Assembly: GCA_013397455.1 (NCBI GenBank)
Contig: VYZB01000389.1
Location: forward strand, 186,001-250,000
Source: Crotophaga sulcirostris
Lineage: Eukaryota > Chordata > Aves > Cuculiformes > Crotophagidae
Direction: 5' to 3'
Length of the DNA: 64,000 nucleotides
Below the pieces are notes generated by a model. That model had not been told where the DNA came from. It did not search any database and saw nothing but the letters and a program-made list of their open reading frames with translations. Of this stretch, positions 25,804 to 38,700 are shown in pieces; within the stretch, counting starts at the first letter, position 1, and the number at the start of each line of letters is the position of its first letter. The translations under genes and the position numbers were made by a program.

Positions 25804-28800
25804 TTGCAAACACCATAGGTTTCAGTCTGAGGGTCCACAGCCACTTCAATTTTTCTGTTACAGGAGCTCCTATGACAAACATCAGCAATGTTCTGGGTAG
25901 CTCCCTGGGCTGAGTGCCCAGCTGTGGGCACGGAGCTTCTTCCAGAACAGCCACATCCTGTGCTGGGATGAGACATCAAAGCTCAGTAACCAACGTGCTA
26001 CTTTCTACGTGTTAACGCAGAAAGAGCACATCTGTCCTATGAAGCAACCTCACACTTGCCACCTACACGTTAGCATCTTTACTCCATTCATGCACTTAAG
26101 AAGTTCAATCCTGGGTCAGACGGGTATAGTTGAGAAGAGTAAAGACCTATAATCCAAAGTCGCTGAGCCTTGCTCAGTGAACCATCACAGATCCACAGGA
26201 CAGTTCATCAGCTGCTGTAAGTTACCACTCTGATATCTGGGTCGAGAGAGGCATAACTATTTCCACCATCTGAGAATCTGTGCCAATGGATCCACAGTGA
26301 CACATTCACCAGGGCTGCAGCTAACACTGTAAAGTGTCTGCTATTCCCTGCCGAGAGATGAAGTTTCTGAGCTGCCAGATATCCTCTAAAGGTTATCATC
26401 CCCCTTCCTCAAAGTTCACTGTTCTCATAGTTATTGTGCATAGCTGCCTTTTTCTTCCTTCTCATCAGTGAGAGACCTGTGGTATACACTCACTTCATGG
26501 GTGTCTACAACACTGTTTCTATGTATACTAACATATATTTATGGAAGAAAGCTATCCTCCAAAAAGGAATATTAAAGCAGTGTGTCTTAAAACATGTAAG
26601 TGGAGGTACTGATGTGCCATCCATGAAAATTTCCTATCAGTTGTTTTGCATGCAAAGTAATTAAGGTGAAGCATAAGAATTGTAAAGTCAACCAAGCGGC
26701 TGCAGTGTCACTCTGAAAATAAGCGTTTTCTTACTGGTCGGTTTTGCAAAATGTAATTCTGTAAGTGAACTGAGAATCTCAGTCACTCTACCCTCATTGT
26801 GGGGTGTTATTTTCTAGTCAAACTAATTTATAGCCCTTTTCTGAAATGAGATTTCACTGCATGAAGGAGAACTGTAGTGACTATATTTTTGGACGCTAAT
26901 AGCCAGCAAGTACAGTCCTTTGTAGTTGTAAAATGGATTTCAAAAGATTTATTGAAATCATCTGTGCCAAAAATCTATTCTTTTCATACAACTATTTAGA
27001 AGAATGAACAATAATTTGTTAGCAGTGCCAGCATATCATAGTTTAAGGGCTGTTGCCAAAATAGAGGTAAGAAATAAAAGACACGATTACACAGGACAGT
27101 AACCTCTACTTCAACCTCTCCTGAAATATTTCTACTTCTCAGCATCTTACTTCTTTGAACAATGAATATAATAAACTCAACCAAAGTAACAAGTAGAGTA
27201 ATAAGCAGTGAAGGCCTAGGACTATTCTGATTGAAAGCTGGTTTATATTCACACCCGGAAGGGTCAGTCCTTGCATGCCACTCAATGCTGCTGTGTGGGA
27301 TGCAAGTGCTTGCATGACTGAGCATGTATGGAATTATATAAGCATATTTATTGATGTTTCTACTGAAATCCTTCCTTTTCCTAAGTTAAATTACAAGGTA
27401 ACCTAGACTCTAACAGCAAGGTTTAGTTGTGTCAACATCCACATGATGTTTTTTTTCATTCAGAACAAAGCATGCTACTTTATCATCATATCAGCTCCTA
27501 CTCTGAGAAAAGGGCCTCCCATCAGCAACTTGGGGACCAGACAAACACCAGCAAACATTTCTCCAACAAATTTAAACACAATCAATTGTGTGTGGAAAAA
27601 TGCTCAGAAAGTCATCCTTTCTGTAACTGGTTATGTGATCATTGCTGTCAATAACTCCGAAGAAGAATGAAGATGTTTATAGTATTTATAAAACCAACAA
27701 CAGATGGTTATATTCCTGAGTTCCAGGACTTCAAACTGCTGCAATTTAATTTAATTAAAATGAAAACTGAACAGAATGCATTATTAAATATTGTTAAAAT
27801 ACTGGCAGAGGAAATTATTTTGACAAAAATTCATATAATGGATGCATATAAAGGGCCCTGACTACTACAGTGTGTCAAATTAAAGCTTTATTGGAATCTA
27901 ACAAGGCCTGCTAAAAATGCACTTAAAATATGAAGATTTTTGTTTCTATTTTGCAAGAAGCATAATTAAACTAAACTTTAAGTAAAAGAAAAAAAAATTA
28001 AGCAGCAATTAAATAATTTACATGTTGTTATCCAGCACTATTGCATAAGCTTTATTCATGTTTAAACATATTACACTTATCTACTTCTAATTTGGGAATC
28101 TAACTACAGTATCCTTTCATAAGATGTTATGTGTGTGATTTAAATTGTTTTAAAATCCAGACATGTACTGGACTTCACGAGTGTCAGAAGACTCTTAAAT
28201 GATGCAGAGGGAGCGGGCACACTCAACCTTTCCCTCTCAAACATGTTAGTGCTGCCATGCAGTGATAGATTCTGAACACAGGGCACGTGCAGCTGTGCCG
28301 AGGAAACCCTCAGGTGCACCCATGACCCATCTGGTCCTCCCTGATCACCCAAGGGAGTCCCAAAAGGCAAAATGGATTTTTTTTTTCATTTCTGCATTTG
28401 CAAAAGGCTGTGTAAGTGAACCCCACAACTCATTCAATATATTCCCTCACCATAAAACTCTAGGAGGAATCTGTACCTGTAGTGGGTAGGGCTACATTTG
28501 TCCCCTAACCATGAGATTTCATGAGACAGACTGGCTGAAAAGGGCACTCTGGCTCCCGACCATGCACCATACCGGGAAGGTTCAGAGTCCCCTCTTGTTG
28601 TCAGTGCCAGCACTTGACTGACCCCTTCGAAAACTTGGCTGCCCTTCTACAGGTGCAGGCCAGGTGTGGTAGGTCAGATGCAGACAGGATGATGCAGCAG
28701 TTCCGGATGCCTTGCGCTACGGCCAGAGCATTGGTCGTTTTTGGCCGATGCAATGTGCGAGCTACAGCTGGAACGAGGAGACGTGCTTCTGCACTAGCAT

Positions 28801-28806
28801 TCATAG

Positions 28807-28889
28807 CAGATCAGGAAACTAATGAAGCTGAAAATTTATCACTTATTTTCTGGTTGCTTCAGTTTTCAGCTGAATTTGTTCCTGATCTG
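28807..28889. repeat. Short hairpin, miRNA-precursor size
   Basis: Arms at 28807-28834 and 28863-28889 pair in two perfect blocks, 11 bp (cagatcaggaa) and 9 bp (agctgaaaa). A 7-8 nt internal loop separates the blocks and a 28-nt terminal loop closes the stem. Pairing is seen directly; any function is unproven. Confidence 0.6.
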
Positions 28890-29078
28890 GCTCATTTCAT
28901 GATCAAATGAAAGTGAGTGGTGGCCCAGGGTAAGGAGAGAACGTGGGAACATCCCTTCTGGCAGCAGTCTGCAGTTGTATCTCTATAAGTAGACTGTGGG
29001 ACCACAGCCCTAGAATAGACTCCTTGTTTTCTGAAACAATCCTATGTGCACTGCATGATGTAAATCATACTCGATATT

Positions 29079-29153
29079 CATAGAATCACTAAGGTTGGAA
29101 AAGACCTCTAAGATCATCCAGTCCAACGATCAGCCCAACACCACCATGACTAC
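29079..29153 (-). mobile_element. CR1 LINE short 3' fragment
   Basis: About 75 bp of reverse-complement CR1 tail: tcatagaatcactaaggttg, then gaaaagacctctaagatcat and ccagtccaacgatcagccca. It belongs to the ATTCTATGA-type group. Confidence 0.85.
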
Positions 29154-29848
29154 ATAATGAAAACAAAATTCAGATGAGGATTTGTAATATTTTGGTCTCA
29201 TAAATATTTGTGGACACCAGTGGCTATGTCTGCATCATTCTCTAAGTAGAAATCACTAGGAAAGTGCTATAGTCCTCCTTTCTCCAATTGCCTCCCCAGG
29301 CAGCTGCCTTACAGACTACCTGGCTGGGAGCACAGGGTAACACAGTCACACACGAGATACTCTGGGAGCCGCAGGGCTTGCGTAGCCTGGATGGTACCTT
29401 TTGGCTTTGCACAGGTCAATTTGCAGACACGCTGCCTGTATGGACAACACAGAAGGTCCTGAAGAGAGCTTTTGGCTGCTCCTCAGTACAGCATTTTCAT
29501 GTAGGGAATTAGGCATATTCCTCGCAAGGGCAGACTGCTCCATGTAGCCCTTGCTCTTCTTGTTTTATAGCTTGCTATAGCTCCTCTGACTTAAAACGCA
29601 AAACAGAACTGCAAAGGAAGTGAATGTGGCTTATTCACAATACTAAGCTTTGCTGGTAAGGTAAATAATCTTAAGGGAAAGTATCTATAAGATTAGTCCA
29701 TTAAAGTATATAAGTCCAAGTTCAATTTAAAAATAGCAAGCCTTTTAAAAACAAATCATGAAATTAATGAAAAAAATGGCTAGCTAAATAAATGTATTTG
29801 CACAGGCAGCACTTCTGTAGCTATTCTCTGCATAGCTGCTTGTGCTGC

Positions 29849-29914
29849 TTGGTAAAGAAAGCCTATGAAACATCATGATTTTTTGGTAAAGAAACCCTAT
29901 GAAACATCATGATT
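29849..29914. repeat. 34-bp tandem duplication
   Basis: Two copies of ttggtaaagaaagcctatga continuing to catcatgatt lie 34 bp apart. Over 32 bases they differ at one position (g to c), so it is a recent local duplication. Confidence 0.9.
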
Positions 29915-30359
29915 TTCATATAAACAACTTTAAACAGCAAATCAAGAAGTTTTAACTGTTAGGGATGTGAAATGTAGTAAGAAAGGATGCCTAAAAGTTA
30001 GAATTTTGTAAACCCTAAGTGGAAATGACACTTTAAATGTCACAGCCAAAAAATGACAGCAACAATGACACACCAAAGGTCATATTCAAAGTAACATTCA
30101 AAAACAAAGACAGCTGAATATAATGCCGTTAGTACATAACCATTCTCCAAGGGAAAAGGGGATTTTCAAATTGATTAAATTAGAAAGATGACATTGGAAG
30201 AACAAGAAAATAAATGTTCTTTGGATATCATACGAGTCACTCTAGCAAAGGGGCATTTGATTTAGAAGAATGTAAGTGCAGCAGCAAGATTTATAAGCCG
30301 TACTTTCCTGGCTTGATGTGTGTGAGCACTTCTGCTTACATCAAGGTGATTCTACCTAC

Positions 30360-30627
30360 CCATCGCCTCAGCCAGACCAGAAACCTTCTGTCCGTATATA
30401 TCTGTCTTATTCCAGGCAAATGTGTACACCAAATTGGCTGCAGCAGGAAACCATTTCTGAAGCAAACGTCCTTCAACAGCAACTATCAGATGGACTTTTG
30501 TCATTCCGGAAGGGATGGTTGTGTGTGTCAAAATAATGCGCAGCAAAGTTTTATACCCTGGAGTTCGACTGCTGATATAACTCAGCTTCACAAAACTTGA
30601 AGGAATTGGGATTTCCTCTTGGACAAC
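30360..30627 (-). CDS. TENM1: TENM1 exon: FN-plug
   Basis: This 268-nt exon (phase 0 in, phase 1 out) encodes [17 protein letters not shown], then [10 protein letters not shown] and [16 protein letters not shown], ending L-A-E-A-M. This is the core of the teneurin FN-plug and of the conserved stretch before the NHL propeller. N-K-T in A-W-N-K-T-D is a potential N-glycosylation sequon. The acceptor is ttcccaag, a less common AAG form after a T-rich tract; the donor is gtaggt. A 128-codon open frame lies on the opposite strand over this exon, but I treat it as a shadow because the minus-strand protein is clearly the conserved one. Confidence 0.95.
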
Positions 30628-33560
30628 CTTGGGAAAAAAACACACATCATTATACCTATAGCCAAAAAGATGCAAAATTATGGTAATAACAGCAGGTGCT
30701 TATTTTAAATTTCACAATCATGATGGGAACAATAATTCTACTTAAACCACTGAAGTCTTCTGCATTTATTTCAGTAAGGTAGCAGCCAAACATATTACAA
30801 AATGTCCAACACTGGAAACCGCTTCGTCAACTTACTGGATGGTGATCTGTCTATTTTCATAAAGATCCTCCTCCTCCAGTGCTTCACTCTTATCTACCGA
30901 GGAGCAAATACTCTCCCTGTGGACATGTTCATAGCATATGAGCTCTACAGGTTTACCTTGGTTTTATCATTTGATTTACTTAATGAGCATTCTTAACCAG
31001 AATATAGTTTAAATTTTTTTAAAAAATATGCATGAACTTCATGTATTACATTATGATTTGAAGATATTATCTTGCTTTGGAAACAATAACTCTAAACTGG
31101 GGAGCGCTAAGAAAGAAAACAAATCTTCCTGCTAAACCATCTTCTGTGCAGAAGTGTTTGCAGTAAGGCTGAGCTGCAGCAAGAAGGGGCATGGCATAAG
31201 AAGGCACAGTGTGAGGAACCTAACAAGCTAACTGGGGACACATGGTAGAGAAGATAAAGCAGTCTGGGCATCACAGTCACCTAGCTAAGAGGTAAGTCCC
31301 CAGGGTGTGCAACAGGGTTCACATCCCTTGGGTTTATGGACTCAAGCTTCGTCAGGGAAAGTTTAGGCTTGATATTAGGAAAAAATTCTTCACTGAAAGG
31401 GTGATTGGCCATGGGAATGCACTGCCCAGGGAGGTGGTGGAGTCGCCGACCCTGGAGGTGTTTAAGGGTAGATTGGCTGAGGCACTCAGTGCCATGGTTT
31501 AGATGATGGGTTGGTGTTAGTGCTGGGTTACAGGTTGGACTTGATGATCTCAGAGGTCCTTTCCAACCTTGTAATACTGTGATACTGTGATACTGTGATC
31601 CCACGGCACCGCTGTCAGTGCTGCTGTCTGAATCACTTGGACTAAAGCTGGCTTGGACATGCCCACTCTGGGGTAGCATCAGCTCCTGACTGCGATCAAG
31701 ATAAACCCTCAGCAGCTGGAGGGGCTGCAAAGGCTGGGAGCTTGTGAGGGAAAAAATGAAACTCAGCCTTGACCTTTTGAATGACGTGGGCCTTGGAGCT
31801 ACAAAAAGGGACTTAGCTCTTGCGATCTCCTGAAAGAAAAGAGCTCTTCTGGGACAAACTGTGGGGAAGAGCAAGCAAGAGAAGAAAGCAGCTTCTTGGA
31901 GGATGCCACCACAGTCACTCAAAAGCCACTGAGAACTAGACTGTGTTTAATACGGTTAATGATTTTAGTGTATTTCCATAATAACAAGCCAATCTGTCTC
32001 AAGGTTAAATTTGTCACGCTTGAAAAATACAAACTGTTTTGTTTATATTCCCCAGTTTTTCAATTTTTCTTATTTAACAATAGATTACTTCACTTTCAAA
32101 ACAATTTTAGTTACAAACTGCAACAGTATCACTGTCACAGGATTGCTGCAGTACAGCTGGAGGCCTGCCAGCACATGTCATTTCGACATATAAAATGTAG
32201 TGTTGCCAGGGAAATCCTGCTCCCTTTACTGTTCCTGATTTGCAGCGTTCCCCTTCTTTCCTGCTGACATCCCAGCTGCCCCCTCTGCCATACAGCTGAC
32301 ATCTCTTCTCATTTTTTTAATAGAAAAGCAGGAAGAAATATTCATGCATTATTACTGGCTGATATATCTCTTTCTCCTATTATTCTGTGTTGGTTTTTGT
32401 TCATTTCTTAGTACTGTACAACGAAACTTAACACTCTAAGGACCTGCAGTGACAAAACAAAGGACTGGAGGCAGTTTCTCTTGGAGCAGGCTGTGTCTTT
32501 GGGTACCTTGCTGTTATAAGAAGATGCAGGAATACCACACGTGGAGTAATGTGACCCAGTTTTTTCTTCCTAGTGTGCATCAGCTATTCTTAATTTATGT
32601 TCATTAGTTGCACTTTAGTAAATTCTGTGAAGCAACACTATGGCCAGCAACTGGCTCAAACATGATAATGTTTTCAATAGTTACGGAGATGTCTAGACAT
32701 AATTGAGTTTAATCAGAGTCTTACATGTAGAATAAAGGCCCTTAATTAGCAGCAACACTTCTAGGAGAAAAAGAGAACAGATTGGAAATATTGGTACCTA
32801 TAGGTAGCCACAAAAATACCTTCCAGACTTGCTCAGTGAAATTTAAATAGAACCCAAAAGAGGCCTTATTGCTTGAACAGCAAACTAAAAATTATGAGGG
32901 TTGACATGATGTGAAACCTGTGTGCTTGTATTTTGTTGTATGTTTGACTCATACAATCTTTTAAGTCCCAAATAAAAGCACAGTTAAATACAGGGTTAAT
33001 GAGAAATTGCTTTGAAACACTGAAGGGAGTGCCAAGAAAAAAGACATTTAAATAAAAGAAGTCCTAAAGATCATACTAAAAACACTCCATCTTAGAAAGA
33101 AAGTAATAAACCCCAAGAAGCTAAAACATAGCAGGAGATGTCACTACAAAGAACCAGAAGATGTGAATGGATGAAATGTCTTAGGAGTCTTTAAAGCACC
33201 TTGGGATATGTCTCACATTGATGTACGGGGAAGATGTACTGTTTATATGTAACTCAGGAATGATTTTGTGCATCACTATAAATAAACCAGGATCTCAATA
33301 ATAAATCATGTTAGTACTCCCCACTTTCTTCTACTTGAAGGTAAGAAATGAAGCACCTTAAAGTATTATCAGAAAATTAAGAAAAAAAAGAGAAAAGCAT
33401 CTTGTGAAACAGTACTAAAGAGATACACATTGGTGTCACTCTGACAAGTGAATAACATCACACCAGTTAATTGCTCACTATTTGGTATCATCTCCTAAAA
33501 TTTTCTAGAACTTGTTCTACACCCAAATGAAATGTTAATTTGAAAGTCTTTTTTTGTTAC
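30628..33560 (-). other. TENM1: TENM1 intron, about 2.9 kb
   Basis: This phase-0 intron contains a young-looking CR1 copy at 31335-31600 on the plus strand. The 213-codon minus frame at 31281-31922 runs antisense through that CR1 and is not a gene. Confidence 0.85.
31335..31600 (+). mobile_element. CR1 LINE 3' end, TACTGTGA subfamily
   Basis: It shares aagtttaggcttgatattag, the gtgattggccatgggaatgc segment and the final TACTGTGA units with the copy at 25500. It is truncated at its 5' end. Confidence 0.9.
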
Positions 33561-33822
33561 CTGTAGCTCTGGAATAACAGTTCCTCTTTCAGGACAGGAC
33601 CCTCCAAATGCTGTCAAGGGTGAAGGGAGTACAATTGGATTTGGGCTGATAAAACTACTGATGTCACAGGATGGTGTGTCTGATTCTGTTCTTTGCATTA
33701 CTACTTTATCTATGATGATAAATCTATTCCAAGGCAACCAAAGTGTCCTTTTTTGAGATATGAAAGGAGATCTGTCAAAAACCAGAGTGACAGAGATGCC
33801 TCCCACAGCCACAAGGTCAAAA
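33561..33822 (-). CDS. TENM1: TENM1 exon: TTR end and first FN-plug part
   Basis: This 262-nt exon (phase 2 in, phase 0 out) starts S-F-D-L-V-A-V-G-G-I-S and runs through F-D-R-S-P-F-I-S-Q-K-R-T-L-W-L-P-W-N to S-P-L-T-A-F-G-G-S-C-P-E and E-L-Q. It completes the transthyretin-like strand set and begins the FN-plug, the fibronectin-like piece that in teneurin structures closes the YD-shell. The segment with L-W-L-P-W-N-R-F-I-I is strongly conserved between teneurins. The acceptor is cttttccag and the donor gtaaca. One cysteine occurs in D-T-P-S-C-D and one in G-S-C-P-E. Confidence 0.94.
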
Positions 33823-35583
33823 CTGGAAAAGAGAAAATAAAATGCTTTTTTATCATCAAATTACCATAACTTTAAATGCATCACAAACAATGTTGTGTGA
33901 TGTTGCTCATTACAGCCCTTAATGCACTATGTGGAATCATTCAAGTACGATTTTCTGGCACTACTTTGCTGTGCAGGAAGAAGTTCTACCTCTCTGTGCT
34001 TTCTCCCTGTATGCATCAATAGCAGGGTACAGCACTTTGCTATTACTTGACCTATCTCCCCTGTATTTATCAACTAGAATTGATACTAATAAGTCATCTC
34101 TAACAAGAGTGTGGACCCACTTACTTTGTTTTATATGAAAAGCAATTCCTAGCCCAGAAAAAGGGATGCTAATCATAATCTACGCAGGTACAGCATGCAG
34201 AATAAGAAGACTTAAAGCCTGTTAGACCTTTTCTCATTTAACATATTCCCTTTTTCTAAAAGTAACAGCAGGAAAAGTTGGAGTACACTAAGCAGAAGAC
34301 CCGTCTGTGTAGGATATAAAATTTTTGGGAAAGATAATGATTAATTGCACTGAGAACTAAATCAGCTCTTATACATAAGGCAGGTGATCCTCTGGGAGCT
34401 ATTGTGAAGAACCTTTGGCACATCTGGGCTGCAAAACAGTGGGACATAGAAGGTACAATATAGAGTCTCAGTTTTCTGAGTTTCTGACATCCATAGCCAG
34501 GCAACATAAGGTAATACGTAAATAGACACTCCACCCTCTGTATTATTGAATGCATCTATTATGGAGGCTTTTGATGGTAACAAACTGTGATAAGAAGTCA
34601 GACTTAATTATGCATATCTCATCACATTTCCCAAATGACACCGATTACAGTCTCAGTGAAATACAGGTAGCATATTTTAATGCAACAACTTTATCCAGGC
34701 GAGTGTAGAGAGGAAATGATAATTACTAACTTTCAGTAGTGCAATTTGAAAGTCAATAAACTAAAGTAAAATAAATATGTATGTTCCTTACTTTTATAAA
34801 TTGACAAAGCCAAACAGAAAAAAAAACCAACTCTTTCTAGAGTAATCAGTTAACATTCTTTCCCAGTTGGAAGACAGCTTCTGATTTCTTGTCATTCACA
34901 ATGCAGACAAGGAAGATGAAGTCTTAAACTGTCCTTAGCAGCTTAATTCAATTTAGGAGCAAATTGCAAATGGGTGACCAACCCTGGAGTGCAATATAGA
35001 ATATATAGGAACTTCATCTCTCTTCAAGAACTGAACTCAGCCTTACAAGGCTCAGGAAGAGATGGGAGTCAGCATTGTTCAGGGCTGGTTGTGGGACAGC
35101 AATTTAACCATTTCGGTTCTGGAAAGAGTCTGTCCTCACTTTTACTTGTGTGGCTCAGGTGATCAACTAAAGGAGTTAACTTCATTGACAACCAAAAAAT
35201 CTACCTGGAAGACTCACAGTTAATAACAGAAAAAAAAACCAACTCAAAAACAAAAAAGGGAAGACAGGAAATTCTCTGGAAAACCTGACTAGTGAAAATG
35301 TTCAAATGTCAAGAGGATACTGTTACAGCAGTACTGTTACATTTTGACTCCAGGTGTTTGAATGCCACTGTCACCTTGTTGCTGTTCAGGTTTTTTATTC
35401 TTCTCTTTCTTCTTTGTTCCCTTTACCACGGAGAGCTCCAACTAAAGGTGCTCCTAAAACAGGCGGCCAGATGCCATCCTTGATCCACACTATGAATGTC
35501 GATGAACATTTTGTATACGAATAGAAGATGCTATATGGCCCTAACTATGCAAATCTAAACCAGTGAATACATGACAGTCTGAC
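33823..35583 (-). other. TENM1: TENM1 intron, about 1.8 kb
   Basis: This is a phase-2 intron between the TTR-like and FN-plug exons. I see no repeat or second gene in it. Confidence 0.85.
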
Positions 35584-35703
35584 CTTCCATCCTGTCGACT
35601 GATGGTGTATCCATACTCATTGTGGTGCAGAAAACTGACGTTCACTCCAACTAAAGGTGTTCCGTCTATCGCTACCACCTGGCCTCGAATGACACATGCC
35701 CGC
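35584..35703 (-). CDS. TENM1: TENM1 exon: transthyretin-like domain
   Basis: This 120-nt exon, phase 2-2, encodes about 40 residues: [20 protein letters not shown], then [12 protein letters not shown] and T-I-S-R-Q-D-G. The G-x-V-x-x-x-D-G-x-P-L-x-G-V pattern is the carboxypeptidase-regulatory (transthyretin-like) fold found in teneurin heads. N-V-S is a potential N-glycosylation sequon. The acceptor is tgttacag. The donor is gtcaga, with C at the third intron base, the weakest match to consensus among the twelve exons. Because the exon is phase-symmetric, skipping it would delete 40 residues without a frameshift. Confidence 0.94.
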
Positions 35704-38700
35704 CTGTAACAAAAACAGCAGAAGGCAACATGTTAGACACATCAGGAGGGTGAGTAGGGCACTGACTTCAGAAACTGTGCTATACTTCTGTCCCAGACAG
35801 ACAAAACTACTCTGATATCATTGTGATTGTTGGTTTTGAAGGAAAATTCAAACAAGTCCAAAAGATTGATTTGAAAAACCATTATCGCATGAAGATGACA
35901 CAGAGACTCTCCCAGGAATTGCTGTTGTATTGAGAATATATTTCCATTTTCGGCTGTATTTCAGGATATCATTTGTTCTGCCATTGAATAGCACAGCAAA
36001 GGTTCCACTGATAGCGTGATTTAGCTTGCTGCAGCTCTAGGGGGTGATGATTTGTGAAAGGGGAGAACGAAACCTCATTCTCTGCTACTAAGAATAGGGC
36101 ATCACTGTCTATTAGAGAAAAGCTGAACTAATATGATAAGGCAGCAGTGAAATGCATGGTCTTCACTGCACTTCAGAAAGTTATATAGGTAAATTCAGAG
36201 AGTGCCTAATCAAGTGTAACATACCTTTTTCTCAATCCCCTATCCAGTTATGCCCTTTTAAATTCCCTCTGGGATGTGTTGGTCTTGTCCCCCCTTTCCA
36301 GCATAAAAATCCTCCCAGTAAAGAGGTTGGAATAAGGCAGCACACAGAACGCATCGAATTCAGTGGACAAGAAAGTGAACTCATTACTAAGTGGGTCTAA
36401 TCGGAGGCTAACAGGATCACAGAATCACCGAAAATGAGAGCTGAAAGGAAATACAAAACTTTACCTTGTCCATTCCTTTGCCTCAGGTAAGATCAACTAT
36501 ACCTACATTACTCCAGACAGACGCTTGTCTAACTCCATAACCTCACCATGTAACCCATTCCAATGCTTCTGCATGAGGGCTTTACTCATGGCAAATTTTT
36601 CCTACTGTCTAATTTGAATCTCCACTGCTGCCCTTTTAAGACCATTACTTTTATCCTAAAAACAGAAATGGTGAAGAAATTACTCTCTTTTTCTCAGCTT
36701 TAGTCTATTATGTATTTGAAGACTGAAATGGAAAGGAGACAAGTCTCATCAAGGATGAGGAATAAGATGCCAAATATCCTTATGGTGCAGATTAGGACCT
36801 AGTGGGACTTCCCAAGGGCTTAAACAGCTACATTCCACTGAAACACCTTTCAGTATTTTGTCCCCAGCTGAATGGGTCCAGGTCTTGGGAACTAACAATA
36901 CAATTGCATGTATTTTCTGGAGCTGTGGTTTCACATAATGAAGTGAACAGTGTATGCAGAAATCTTTGGATAATGTTAAGACATGAACTTTCAAATTGAG
37001 AAAGAAACATAACAATGTCTAAATTTGTGTATTGTTTATAATAAGTAATTAGTGGTGGTTACCTTTGTAAGTGTTCTATTGGATTTCACCCTAAAAGTTC
37101 ATGGTAGACCTCAACAGACACATCCTACCTTTGCACAGTGAATATGTAACCTAAAACTTAACATCTCCTACGATGAAAGTTATTTAGGAGTCTATATATG
37201 AACTTAAAAAATATCCCTTGAGAGATTAATTGATCATGATCCAATGAAATCATATGCACAAACTAGAGACCATAAATTTCTGAAATTTCTCACTTGTTTC
37301 ATAAGGTCCCATTCTCCAAAACCACTCCACAGGACACTAATTTATCACAATGATGTCATCAAACCTGGCTGTCTATGACCTGAGAAAATGTAACTGGCAG
37401 AAATTAACCCCTTTGTGAGCACATCATTCACCACAGTTGCTAATATGAATTCCAAACTCCCAGTGAAAAACGCTGATTTTCAGCAAAGATGCTGATAAAC
37501 ACCAGAGGAATGGAGAGGCTTACCACCTTTTTGTTTTCTATATTAACTAAACTGGCTGTGGTCCTATCTGTGGGTAAAACCTGCTGCTCCACCAAAGGCA
37601 ATCAAGCTCTTGTGTGCCTCAACAGACTCACAAGTCTCACTCAACAGCCAGGTTCAATTACTCTTTGATTTGTTAGAGCAGAAAATACCAATTTCTATTG
37701 TTTTCTCATATTTCTAACATCAATAGACCTGCCTTTTTCTAATTCCTTTAGTAGTGCACTCCATATATTTACAACACACCTTGGTGCAAGAGAAACCCCT
37801 AAGAGCCATCATTATTCAGTACATTATTCTCCTACTTCTGTTTGTTCATTCCACATAGACCTATCTTCTGACTGTTCTCTGTCCTCATATTTTATCAAGC
37901 ACACAGATTTGTGTAGTAAGAACTCATCAAAGTCTTCATTATTTTATACACAGTCTTTCTTTCCTCTACTCATTCACTTTACTTCTCATTATTCATAAAT
38001 AATATGAAGAGATGTATGTTTCAACTTTCTTGCTCCTTTTTTATTTGTCATATTTCACAAGCCACAGACACTTACAGTATGTGATAAAGACTCATAAACC
38101 TCATTATTCTACATTTATCTGTATTGAAATGTCTTTGCAATCTTTTAGATTTTAAATGTTCTAAGCCTGCCTCTATGTTGCTATGTCTGTCCTCATAATT
38201 TACTGTCTTTTTATTACCTAATTTAAGTTGAAGAGTCTTCTGCTCTCTGGTCCCTTCTTGAATTACCAGCGTTTACTAAATCTCTGACTAAATGTTTGAT
38301 CAGAACTAGTTTTAATTTTTGCATTTACTGTAGGAATGAAAACATTTTCCAGTTACTTTATGACTGGCACTAACCTCAAAGGCTTGGGCAGGTAACAAAC
38401 AACCTTCCAGTTTTGCAGCAGGTCCTCCGTCCTTTCCCACTGCCCTGACAACTCACAAAGCAGATAACTGTGCCTGGAGGCATGTAGGTTCCCTGCAGCT
38501 TTGCTGCTTGCAGAAGACCTCACTTAATTCCTTTCCTTTTAGCTTTTAGAGCATGTTCTCTCCAGCGATGTCACTTCATACTCAACCAACACTTCACGCT
38601 TCCTTGCTTCAACATTCACCCTCTTTGCTACCACTCACTACCTTTCTTAATTTCAACAGAGAAACCTCTAAAGACCATCAAGCTTCCTCAATGTGCTGTA

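Larger units (their letters stand above)
24378..30359 (-). other. TENM1: TENM1 intron, about 6.0 kb
   Basis: This phase-1 intron contains CR1 pieces at 25500-25803 and 29079-29153, a local CpG cluster at 28701-28783, a hairpin at 28807-28889, and a 34-bp tandem duplication at 29849-29914. The rest is AT-rich. Confidence 0.85.

Noticed and set aside
30214..30600. 128-codon plus-strand open frame
   Set aside because: It lies antisense over the conserved FN-plug exon of TENM1. The frame is a by-product of that exon's codons.
31281..31922. 213-codon minus-strand open frame, the longest in the window
   Set aside because: Its downstream half is reverse-complement CR1, and the other half shows no recognisable domain or splice structure.
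31896..32267. 123-codon plus-strand open frame
   Set aside because: It is AT-rich with low-complexity Phe/Leu runs typical of chance frames in introns.
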